In this document: positions 43,340 to 53,359 of the stretch, piece after piece
Position numbering within the stretch: position 1 is the stretch's first letter
How the letters are laid out: each line of letters begins with the position of its first letter
From: Periconia sp. R9002
Taxonomy: Eukaryota; Ascomycota; Dothideomycetes; Pleosporales; Periconiaceae
Assembly: GCA_023627715.1 (NCBI GenBank)
Contig: JAMAHW010000012.1
Location: 496,001-560,000 of the forward strand
DNA length: 64,000 bases
Direction: 5' to 3'
The notes under the pieces: generated by a model
What the model was told of the DNA's origin: nothing
Databases searched by the model: none
The model's input: the letters and a program-made list of their open reading frames with translations, nothing else
Program-made: the position numbers and the translations under genes

Positions 43340-45020
43340 CCGGGTAGAGGTGATACTGGCTTTGAACGGAAGGGGGTGTCTCATGAGCGATGGCGTTTTG
43401 GAAATGTACAAAGATCTGTTGCTATTTATTTCATGTTTGGAAATTATGCAAGTTAGGAATATACTTTCAATATTTGGATTCAGTATATGGTTTTCCCTGA
43501 GGTTTGGCGTCATATTTTTCTCAATACCAACATTTGCAACTTGATCTTGTTTCTTTCTACACAGCCATTCGCGGTCTGATTCGGCTCCTCCTCGTCTATA
43601 CTATGATGAGTTATAAAATAATAATGGTATCAACTTATAGCAATGAATTGCTTGCAACATCGACACAGCAAACTTATCACTAAGACGTCTTCAGCTGGGG
43701 CGCAAAGGCGGTGAAGCCGGTGCTTCTGTTCTTAGGTACAAAACACTGTAGGTCTTTTCTGTCAACGCCCCCTGTTGACAACATGCGGAACTATCTATTT
43801 TGTCCGGGTAGTATTTCGATTAATCACTTATCCACATGTAAAACATTGTAGCCCGTGAATCTTCAGTATCAGATTGGTATATCGTATACTTTGTCTGACT
43901 TCTTTGTTCCCGGTACGATTACACCATCTACGTGAACGAAATGAATCAGGAGCTGCAACGTAGGTGGGATGAAGCAAATGCCCATAGAACGAGTATTTAA
44001 TATTCTGCAAATTCCCTTGCTGCCTCTCATACTGGCATTTAATTCGTAGTTATATATCTCAGAGTAGAAGACCTTATCCCATGATCCATACAACAGTGCT
44101 CAAATAACAACGTGACACACCAACACCTATCTCACCCCCATAGCCCTCTCACCAACATCCCCGAACCCACCAAAAAAAAAACCCCCCAAAGCAAAAAAAC
44201 ATACCAAAGCAAAGCGGTCCCAGCCCAATTCGAACCCCTCACCTCTCCCCATATAAAGAAAAAAAAACACAAAAAAAGAAATAGTAAACCGTTCGCGTTC
44301 TTCGGATAACCACCTACACCATGATAAGTTAGCACTGTTCTGAATGATGCTAACTACTCTGCTTGTGCTGTATATATAATATTCCTAGAGGTCAATTGTT
44401 TACTCTAGGAGGGAGACTAAAGCGGTAAGGTGAAGGCGGTGGGTGGTGTGAGGGTGACTTCCTAGATTGGCGGGCACGTGTCTGTGGCACCGCAGCTTGG
44501 ACAGGGTACCTGGGTAGGGCACACGGTCTTTTGGCGCGGCTTAGGGGCTGCTTTGGGAGCTTTTAATTGATGTTTATTACGTTTTAGTGTGTTTTTGAGC
44601 TGCGTTTTTATTGCAAACCTGCCTTCTTGTTGCAAACCTAGAAGAGTCAACTCGAAGAGAAAAAGACTTTGATATCAAGACATTAGAGAGAAAGCTCTCT
44701 ATGTACATGCTAGGTGATTAATTCACATAAAGCTAGCTATTTGCTAACAAACTGTGGGCAAAGGAGATCTAGAAACATCAATGAAACGATCAAACTATCT
44801 CACACAAACTGCTAAAACCTGCCCAAATATATCTCGCCGTCAAAATTATAAAGAGACGGCGGCTCAGGACACTCCAAACATTTAAAGAGGGTCAGGATAC
44901 TATTATGAGCTGTGAGCAGACCCTAAGAGTGCATGGATTGTTTTTCGTGGAAGAGAACTAGGTGCATAGTGATGTATGAACAGAGAGATTGATGGCATTT
45001 ACTCCATTAATGAAAGCATT
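43340..45020. other. Intergenic with A-rich tracts; no gene supported
   Basis: A-runs at about 44170-44280. On the minus strand 44205-44240 carries GGGGTTCGAATTGGG, which resembles a tRNA box B, without a tRNA body. A Cys-containing minus frame at 44462-44650 has no ATG. Confidence 0.4.
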
Positions 45021-45025
45021 TCTCA

Positions 45026-45651
45026 TCAAATCTTTCTTCTTTTGATACCCTTTCCAGCCGTTCCTTCATCTTTCCTCTTGCGTTTTTGTTCACGCTCCTC
45101 CATTTCTTGTACCTTCTTGCGTAGCAGCTCGCTTTCTGCCTTTAATCGTTCCATGTCTTTGGCCCTCTGCTTGTAGTATTTCTCCACTTCCAGTCTTATT
45201 ATTTCTTCATTCTTCAACTCTTGTCTTACGTAATACTCCCACTCTTCCATCGTTTTGTCTCCTAGTTCAGGTGTTACAGAGATGCTCTGGATGGCGTTAC
45301 ACCGTTCATGCCCTTCGCCTAAAGTCCAGGATTTGATCAACTGCATATCGTAGGAATAGATTTCAGCAGCAAATTCTTCAGGTTCAATGACAACGTTCAG
45401 AAAGTGTCTATTAATTACAGCTCAACGGCCTCTGTACGAACTGCATGATACCCAGGGTAGCAAGACTCTGCGATGATCAAATTCAATTTCATATGAACTG
45501 AATTCTTATAATCTTTGTATAACAAGACTTATAAGCGCTTACACCACGATCTACTTGCTGAGACATCTTGAATAGCCGATTTATTCAAGCCAGGGAAATA
45601 AACAGTCGAAGACGTTGATGAATCATTTGGAGTTGCTTTCAGATCAGGCAT
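45026..45651 (-). CDS. Coiled-coil protein with C-terminal nuclear signal (167 aa), two exons
   Basis: Exon 1 is 45651-45543 (MPDLKATPNDSSTSSTVYFP to SASRSW) and exon 2 45420-45026. The donor is good (GTAAGCGC); the acceptor (CCGTTGAG) is the only one I found that keeps frame and is poor, so this join is uncertain. Exon 2 is clearly coding: HFLNVVIEPEEFAAEIYSYD, then a long charged coiled coil (RLEVEKYYKQRAKDMERLKA, LLRKKVQEMEEREQKRKRKD) and a bipartite basic end GIKRRKI. Probably nuclear. The family is unknown. Confidence 0.58.
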
Positions 45652-46371
45652 GGCAAAGTACAATACATTCTAAACTAAAGTCTCCTCGGGCGTGCGAGGA
45701 AAGGTCTGCACTTCTGTCCCTCAGACTCTCGTTCGGGCCCGACAGCCCTATGATTGGCAAAATAATGTTCGACAGCTAATTCTTTTCTGGCACACTAACC
45801 TCCGATGTAATTTGTAGTTTTATTTTTCTTTATTTTTTAATTGGTGCAGATGATATGTCAAACCTATCATGCGTTTCCCACCCCCTGCATGTGGGAATGC
45901 CTAGGTAGTACTTCGGTGCTATCCAAATCCCAATCACCGATAAACAAAAATGGTATTTTCCGAACGAAAATGTATATATTTAAGATTGAGTGACCACCGT
46001 CGACTGATTGCTGTTGTTACCGTCGATTGAAATTGCGCTGTTTTGCGGCTTCTGGTGGAGGGAGGGGTGGAGGGACAATCTTGCCGTACCAGTTGACAGG
46101 TATAGTACAACGCTACGCTTACTGCAGCCTGCGATAGCGCTTTGTAGACTTTATTTCGTTGCGGATTGCGTCGGGGTGAGGTAATCATATTAAGGGTAAC
46201 AGGTTTGGGAAGGCTTTTCCCTGTTTAAGGAGCACTGGAGAGGTTATACCATCGGATGCTCCTACGAGTCACTCACCGACATTCACGTACATAACCACGG
46301 CGGCCCACCTACCCGCTTTCGAACCCACACATTCGCACCTACGCCCGCTCTTTGATTATCAAACCACCGAG

Positions 46372-46524
46372 ATGTCCCTCCGCGAAGGCTTCACAGCCTT
46401 CCTCGCATTCCTCGACATCCTGCTCTTTGGTTGTCCCGCTGTCTGCCTGACCTCCTACCTCCTCGCCAACGTCGCTCTGCTCACCCTGTTCCTCCTACTA
46501 GAAGTTTGCAATGGGAGAAGATAA
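46372..46524 (+). CDS. Very small hydrophobic protein (50 aa)
   Basis: The ATG at 46372 opens a frame strongly biased to C-ending codons: MSLREGFTAFLAFLDILLFG, then CPAVCLTSYLLANVALLTLF and LLLEVCNGRR. Two hydrophobic segments could form a hairpin in a membrane. It has three cysteines and a basic end. Codon bias and a CA-rich fungal-style leader argue for a real gene, but it could also be exon 1 of a longer gene. No family recognised. Confidence 0.4.
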   Translation: MSLREGFTAFLAFLDILLFGCPAVCLTSYLLANVALLTLFLLLEVCNGRR

Positions 46525-46529
46525 AACAC

Positions 46530-48200
46530 ATCCTTCCGGAGTTACTATCCTAGTTTCAGAACTGAATATAGTAGCGCATGGAGGGCCTTTGGAGCTGGAT
46601 GCCTCAGGCTTAACAACACCGCGAATCGAAAGTGTTTGTGTCTTCGCCAACAATTTTTATAATCACTCCCGGTATCGACCACTGTTTGGGGGAATATTGA
46701 GGTAAATTTCATGAGATTCGAGGCCTACAAAGATAACTGGCGGTCATAGATCTTCATTTGGTGAGCAATGATTTATCACGAGGACAAATGTTCCAGTTGC
46801 TTGGAAAGAATCACGTCCTGAGATTCCTACCACTGATTTCTAATGACGGATTGTTCTAGTGCCTCACGCGAAGGGCTTCGCTCTACAGATTGCCAAATTA
46901 GAATATGACACTGCACGACTGCGAACGCGCTCTCCAAGCTGCGAGTTGGTGACGAAGACAAGAGGTGAACGCAGGCTTTGGGCACTGGCTAGTGTTGAAG
47001 GCGCTATTTCGAGATTTGAAAATGCGAACAACGGGGAAGTGCAGTTTGTACGTACTTGCGCTCGCTGCACTTCGTAGAGACATACTACTGGCATGTGGAA
47101 TCGCAGGAAGAGTTAGAGCACCAATGCATTCTTGATATCACCATTCATAGGAAAATCACAATGCATACAGTGAAGGCAACCTTACTGTTCACAATTTCCT
47201 CGAGCATTGCTTTGGCAATTTCGATATTCAAAGTCGTTGCTGCCATGATTGAGTACGTTCGGCGAGGTCGCGCCAGCATCTTCCCTTAATTTCATTGGCA
47301 CAAGGGCTGGGGCGTGATAATGGGAAAGTCTTGATGACAAGGACTTCGGGACGCCATTGAATCATGAATGATAATTCGAATAGTAAGGATGATGATGATG
47401 CTGGTAATGACCATCATCAGCATTCTTCGAAAACTTCAGGTACATTAAATTCATGCTGGGGATCCCCGCACAGCTTTCTCACCCAAAATTTGACCAAAGT
47501 AACCGTATGAATGCTGATATTCATTACCACGAGTTTTTAAAAGTTTGATTCAAATATTCAAATCTTAGATTTGCAAATTAGCGACATCAAAATTGATGAT
47601 CACAGTAAACTAGGTACGATTGATGATTGCTATCATCATCACACTGTCTTCAAAAAGGTGTTCCATGAATGTATGCTTTACTTTAACTATTGCAACCCAC
47701 AAGTAAATTTCCGGCAGGCAGCGGCACATATACTATAGCACAAGGGACGTTGTCAGCTTAAATATCCGCGCTGGTCGTTCGTAAAGTAATTTATCGTTCA
47801 TGTGGCACTAGAGCCTCAAAGTCGAGAAGGGGTATATGTTCTGATCAGTCTAGGAAAGACAGCAGTAAATGCAGGCTCAACATTTTGAAGTCACAATCGA
47901 GCTTTCCGTACAATACTACTGATTGGGAAATTTGGGGATTACAATGAACCCTGTTGCAAGTTTTTGGCGGACGTGATGGCGATCAATGTCACCGTCACCA
48001 TACTGACCCTCCTACCCTTGCTAGTCCGGGTTGCCAAAGGTATATAAACCCTCTCTTCTTCCTCTTGTTCTCTTTCACATCACAGCTGCATTCGCAGTTT
48101 AGAGGGGCTATTGGAACGTCGTTGAAGAATATTTCATGTGGTGGTGGGGGTGTTTTGGAATCATACGGCGACTAAACTTGTAATATTACGTGATGTTAAT
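46530..48200. other. Little recognisable content
   Basis: A frame at 46859-47077 (plus) follows an acceptor-like TTGTTCTAG and repeats CGCGAAGGGCTTC, similar to the start of the 46372 gene, so it may be a decayed relative. A 42-codon hydrophobic frame begins near 47161. Neither is convincing. The GTTGAAGAATATTTCAT motif of the 49.5-50.4 kb array occurs once at about 48121. Confidence 0.35.
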
Positions 48201-48210
48201 GGGGATGATA

Positions 48211-48237
48211 ATGATGATGATGATGATGATGATGATG
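48211..48237. repeat. ATG/GAT trinucleotide microsatellite
   Basis: Nine perfect atg units preceded by imperfect gat repeats. Confidence 0.9.
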
Positions 48238-49496
48238 TTTACTATCGAGCTTTGCTATCAGTCAACTCGTGGTGAATAAGGATTAGATCACATGACACCG
48301 CCCCACACCAGACGATTTTGTTTTTGTCCGTGCAGCTCGTCTGTCTCTCATATTGTCGTGTCCCCCACCACCCGCTGCCTCTTCCTCACCACCACACCAC
48401 CACACCACCATCTACGGCATCAATATATTCGCGTGTGCCATCTGTTCTTGCCCTCCATTGCACTACTTTGCTCCGAGCAATTCGCTTTCGGTGATGATAT
48501 TGATCCTACAAGGCCCACAGGAGTGGAGAACACGTCCTGTTCCTTCAGCACCGAAAACGTCCTTGCCTCTTTTCCTTTCCGTAGGATCTCCATCACCACA
48601 GGGTAGCTGACATCAGCACGTTCTCTGGTGGATTGACGCCGCGAGGTCCTCCAGTCCTCCAAGCCTTGACAAGAGATCTTTGCTCGTTACTGACAGTGAC
48701 GTCGAAGTCATGCGTAAGTTGATTGAAGCTTTTTACTTTACCCAAACCGCCGCTTACTATCACTAAGAGCGTTCAAACCACCCTCAACCTTCTAGATGGA
48801 CCTCCCGCTGTGCCGTGGAGGCAAGGACGCGACAATCCTACAAGTTTATCCGATCAGAAGCTCATCGACAGACCTCGACTCTTGGAGAATGGAAGCCATC
48901 TTGCCCTGTTACACTTTCGTCGAAGGATATCTCATCTCTGGGGGAACTTCATTTGCGCACTCTTTCTCGTAGAGTGGCGCTGTGGGTCTTGCGGTCTCAT
49001 GGCCTTTCTAATCTGCCCACGAAGCCACCCCCGTTTAGCCTCAAAACACTCTCATTTCTGAATATCCGACTGAGTCACGAGAGCAACAAAGTGCTTAATC
49101 TCGCGGCGAGCTCAACGAACTGATTTACGCAACGATCAACCTGCATGCTGCCAGTCCCATATAACTTCGTATATCCACTGAGCCGGTTTTTGCGCTCGCC
49201 AGAAACATCCCATCTATACCTCCACCACGCTTTCCTATTCCCTAGTGCACCTTCGACTCCTACGCTCTAGATCATATTCTATCTTTCTTCTTCCGACATC
49301 CTCCTCTCTCCTTCCTCCACACACTCTTCCGGTGAGGTTTCCTCAAGGTGATAGATGTCTATCTGATCATCACCTATATGGAGACTCTGATTTTCTATCT
49401 GCTCCTGTAAAACTGTGGCGAGGAAGAGACTTCGGATTGGCCTGCTCCTGCGGAGACGAAGAGGGATGTCGATGACCTTGTAATCCCATTTTTGTG

Positions 49497-50420
49497 TCGT
49501 TGGAGAATATTTCATCCCTATGGGGAAACAATTCGACACTCTTTTGTTGGCCGCGCATGCGGTACGCGGTATCTGGGAGACTGCATCTTTACCGGACCGA
49601 GACCAGCTGGAATGTACTACTGGTGTTGGCCGGACCCCTCTCTTCCTCGTGAGCGCGGCCACCAACCACGCCAACAACCGCCGCAACACGACCGGCTCTC
49701 TCAACCTTTCTGGTGCAGGATTTGGAGTCAACTCGCCGCCGTGGAACAGTACGTGGGTGGTTTCTCACCTCTGAAACGTCCATTTTTTGTTGTTGAAGAA
49801 TATTTCATTCCCTCCGGGAAAATGATGCGGTTGGAAGACTGCATCTTTACCGAATTGAGACCAGCTGGAATAGTCGATCGCGAGGTTGAGCACGAGATTG
49901 AGCATGAGGTCGACCACGACACTGCCGCGTTGAACCCTCAGCCCGCGGTTTCGATGTCGAGGTTGATGTCGACATCTTGAGCTTGAATCCCCCACCATCG
50001 CTTGGAACCAACTTGCAGTCCGCGGTGGATTCCCAACTCTGAGCCCTTTTCACCCCATTTTGCTCGTTGTTGAAGAATATTTCATCCCTACGGGGAAGCG
50101 ATGCAGCTGGGAGACTGCATCTTTACCGAATCGAGACAAGCTGGAATGTACCGAGGTTGAAACCTCAGCAGCACCCAAAGCAATACGATAAACCACACAT
50201 TGTAATCTCCCTCCTTAAGATTGAATACAGCTGCTATCCTACTATGATGAGCAGCGATATGAACAGCGGAGGGGAATCACGGGTGAGACTACCAGCCCAG
50301 CTCACCTTATTCTTGTGGACGATCGTCTCTGTCAAGATTCCGCTCGACAGAAAACGTTTTTGCGTCAATGGACGCTTTCACGAGCTTTTTACGTTGTTGA
50401 AGAATATTTCATTGCCGTCT
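49497..50420. repeat. Degenerate tandem array with a period near 290 bp
   Basis: A motif GTTGTTGAAGAATATTTCAT followed by CCCT..GGGGAA occurs at about 49497, 49787, 50070 and 50392. In the first three it is followed within about 20-75 bases by GAGACTGCATCTTTACCG, GAGACCAGCTGGAAT. The spacer between units is largely unrelated. Both strands stay open across the conserved part, so frames here are not evidence of coding. The last copy stops about 50 bases before the start codon of the 50459 gene, which suggests duplicated promoter or 5'-leader pieces. Confidence 0.65.
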
Positions 50421-50458
50421 CGCTGGTAATCGCCGTCAATCCCAACATTACCGGCACA

Positions 50459-51000
50459 ATGAGCGCTGTCAGCGACGTGCAGCAGCTCAAGAACGATATC
50501 TGGCGCTTGAAGCAGAAGATCATCGGGCTCGAGAAGCAGCGAGATGAGTGGCAAGAACAGCTCGACCAACTCAATCAGCTTATCGAATATGTTTGGGACT
50601 CTAAAACCAGCCCTTACCTGGGGATTCAGGCTAGGATGGCTCTTCCTCGACAGATTCGTGCGGACCTATGTCAAGATTCCCCCAGGCAAGGGCTGGCTTC
50701 GTTCAGTTTGATTGCTGTGGTCGCTTCGGTGCTAGACAAGAAGTTCGAGGTCTATCAGAACCTGGAAGTGGAACACAAAGCGTTGTGTGTCTTTGTCAGC
50801 GACAAAGATTATGATTGTCACCATGCCCCCCTACTGCAAGATGATCTCCTGGCTATTCTTTCGCTAGGTTTTTCTGGGTCGCTCTAAGGATCCCAGCTGA
50901 TACGAAGGGCGAGGCCGATGTGTCTGTCCTCCAGCTCGAGACTGCCGTCGGTGCTGCCATCCGTCATTTCAAGAACGCACACGGTGTCAATGTGCCCTGA
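50459..51000 (+). CDS. Coiled-coil hypothetical protein (about 143 aa), probably two exons
   Basis: The ATG at 50459 starts [20 protein letters not shown] followed by [20 protein letters not shown], a clear coiled coil. The unspliced frame runs to 50887. A downstream stretch reading [20 protein letters not shown] and [14 protein letters not shown] (50897-51000) looks coding. It joins in frame if an intron from 50787 (GTGTCT) to 50896 (CTCTAAGGATCCCAG) is removed; that donor is weak. The N-terminal part is firmer than the end. Function unknown. Confidence 0.5.
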
Positions 51001-51201
51001 CGACGATTCTTGCCTGTCAAAACGTGCTCGGATCTCATGCTCGTGGAGTCTGGCCTGTACACTCTCCAGCACGGTCAGCTAGCTTGCTTAAATCCATCCC
51101 GCGTATAATATAGAAGGAATCAATCGTACACATTGTGGGCAAAGTAATCAAGAGCTCCAAGCAGGGCGACGTTATCTGGATACACGATTACCATTCCGAA
51201 C

Positions 51202-51483
51202 GCTAAAGTCGGCTTCTTCTTACACACTACCTTCTTTTTCTTCTGGTCCAAACCATATTACTTTCTTCACCGGCGTATAGAAAGTCACCGAAGGTGCGAT
51301 ACAAAACGTCATTACTGAGCCCAGCGATTCATATTACCGTGCCGAACAGTTGCGTTATATACGACCCACTGCATGGAGCCATTAGGGACACTATCCCAGA
51401 TTTTCTCTGTCCACTTCGACCGCTCCCGACGCCAAAGTCGGCTTCTTCCTACATACTGCCTTCATTTTCTTCTGGTCCAAACC
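51202..51483. repeat. Direct repeat pair, about 53 bp each
   Basis: 51202-51255 and 51431-51483 match closely (start GC[T/C]AAAGTCGGCTTCTTC, end TTCTTCTGGTCCAAACC), 229 bases apart. Non-coding. Confidence 0.75.
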
Positions 51484-51520
51484 TTCGCCTCTCATTCACA
51501 GAGAGCTGGGATGCCCTTCT

Positions 51521-51782
51521 GTGGTGACCTGCGCGCTGATGACACTGTGCTGGATTACTGTCCTCGCACAACTTCGAATCCGGTTCATGGGAAAGGCACT
51601 ATATCGAGATGACTACCTAATGGTCGCCGGTGTGATCTCTTCACAATATTTGGTGTGTACATCTACTGCGCCATTGACAACTTCATTCTCTCCCCCATCG
51701 ACACCTCGGACAAATCAGGTTTGAGAACTCATTCCAGGTTGCCCAGGCTGTAGAATTCCTATTTGTTTTGCATGTACTGTAG
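51521..51782 (+). pseudogene. Fragment of a fungal rhodopsin-domain (PTH11-like) membrane protein
   Basis: The frame reads TCALMTLCWITVLAQLRIRF then LYRDDYLMVAGVISSQY, matching the helix 1/loop/helix 2 pattern of the large fungal rhodopsin-domain family (arginines in the loop, then DDYLMV). After a possible 81-base intron (GTGTGTACATC ... CATTCCAG, 51657-51737) it continues VAQAVEFLFVLHVL, like the start of helix 3, and then stops. The normal extracellular loop and helices 4-7 are absent, and there is no ATG at the right place. Hence I call it a relic. Confidence 0.4.
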
Positions 51783-51799
51783 CTTTTTCCGTTAGGATA

Positions 51800-53100
51800 A
51801 AACATGAATTTTTTTGTTTTTTGATTTTCTTTTTTGATGATCCCCGAAAGCGTTGCCTCTGTGCCCCTCGTTTCTATCTACTCTACGCAATGGCAGCCTA
51901 TGAAAGATTTAAGACGCCGTGCTACAGCAGCAGGGGTTATACATCATCTTCACAGAGGAATTGTTTAGGAAAACATTCGCACCTAGTCGTTTGTACCTTC
52001 CTGTGACTGGAAGTTCACAGCTCACGCTACATGACAGGCCGTGGCTTGGTGTTGTAAAAAGTCCCGAATCAGACGGAAAGAAGCCCAGAAAAAAAGACAC
52101 GGGCATGGCAAAAGATGACATCAATGTCAGGGGAGGCTGGGTGTTGCGCTCCACTAACCGAACTGATGTCTTGAAAATCGAACAATCTAAAGAGAGGTTG
52201 CAAATAATGCTCCCCAGATTTTCCATGTATCGAATGATACGTGCTGGATTTTGGAGTCGCCATCTTACCGCTTCGACTGGGGGTGTGGCACTGTCGATGC
52301 TGGCGCCTGACCCCTGCTCACCCAGCTCACTTCAACACCTCTCTAAGGCAAGCAGGTCAATGCCGCTGCAACACCCTTACTGAAATTCTCCGTAGCCTTT
52401 TATCCATTAAACATAGACGCCAGACACTCACAGCCTTAGTTGGCAGCAGTCTGCTCACTCGTCCCCACAGCCTTTCACCTGCTTGACTAGCATTCATGAA
52501 GCTGCAAGGCACGCCAGCAGCGCCTGTTGCCTTCCTCTGCCCACTCCACCATTGCTGAGTGAATGCAATTTTAGGATTAGCGCGGTTCACTGGCTGGATG
52601 AGCGGCAGCCTAGGTTGTTTACCTTACGCCACCCCTTCCACCCTCGCAAGCACGAGCCCCACCGGCCATCTCCGCCTTATATTCTCCTCTCTCCACTCTC
52701 TTCCTCTTCACTCACATCAAAACAACTTCTCCTTTTCCTCCTACTCGTCCTCCTCGTCTTCTTCGTTGCCTCAAGTCAATCACTTTCGGCTCGACTTACG
52801 TCGCTCATGATTGCGAAACATACCAATGTAAGTCAGGTCATCGTATCCGAGTTCTTTCGGGTGACAATACTAACTTTTGAAGAAAATATAATCTCCTGCT
52901 ACAATGCGGCCCATATTGGTGGACGTGTTCCACTAGCATGGGCCATGGAGTTTACGGCTCCCCTGAGCCTCCCCCTCCACCTTTCAAGAGACGCTGAAGG
53001 CCTTGGGGGAGGTGGGTATGGGATGCAGAGCCTATGACACGACAGGCACCCCCAAGCTACCCACCTCCCCCAAGATTCGAAAAGTGTGGGCCCGGGCATC
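51800..53100. other. No supported gene
   Basis: A spliced leader is possible (GTAAGTCAGG near 52829 to CTAACTTTTGAAG near 52882). A proline-rich frame MGHGVYGSPEPPPPPFKRR ends near 53002, but no complete model can be built. Confidence 0.35.
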
Positions 53101-53103
53101 GCC

Positions 53104-53349
53104 ATGCAGAACAATATGGATATGCACTATGGTGCTGCATCTACTACCACATCCCATACTATCGAATTCGCCGCTCTTAGCTCGCCGTCCCAAACCGGCA
53201 GTCGACTGCGTCCTATAATCTCAGTGATCCAATACGCATACCTCGTCTTCCTGCTGGTCTTCTTCCTTATCGCCTTTACCATCCGCAGGATAGTTGCATC
53301 GAGCTCTAATCGTAATGTCGAAAAACCTACCACCACGGGCTCAGGGTGA
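53104..53349 (+). CDS. Small single-pass membrane protein (81 aa)
   Basis: The ATG at 53104 gives MQNNMDMHYGAASTTTSHTI, a polar N-terminus rich in S/T. One membrane helix follows (about residues 43-66, IQYAYLVFLLVFFLIAFTI), then a positive stop-transfer patch RRIV and a polar tail ending TTTGSG. Arginines after the helix suggest the C-terminus is cytosolic. A 5' intron is possible. No family recognised. Confidence 0.5.
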   Translation: MQNNMDMHYGAASTTTSHTIEFAALSSPSQTGSRLRPIISVIQYAYLVFLLVFFLIAFTIRRIVASSSNRNVEKPTTTGSG

Positions 53350-53359
53350 GGGACGATGG

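Noticed and set aside
44175..44260. tRNA-like box B (GGGGTTCGAATTGGG) on minus strand
   Set aside because: No box A at the right distance and no cloverleaf; it also lacks the stem of the Pol III-like family.
44462..44650. Cys-containing minus-strand frame ending CPSCGATDTCPPI
   Set aside because: No ATG in the frame; an acceptor-like site precedes it, but no upstream exon was found.
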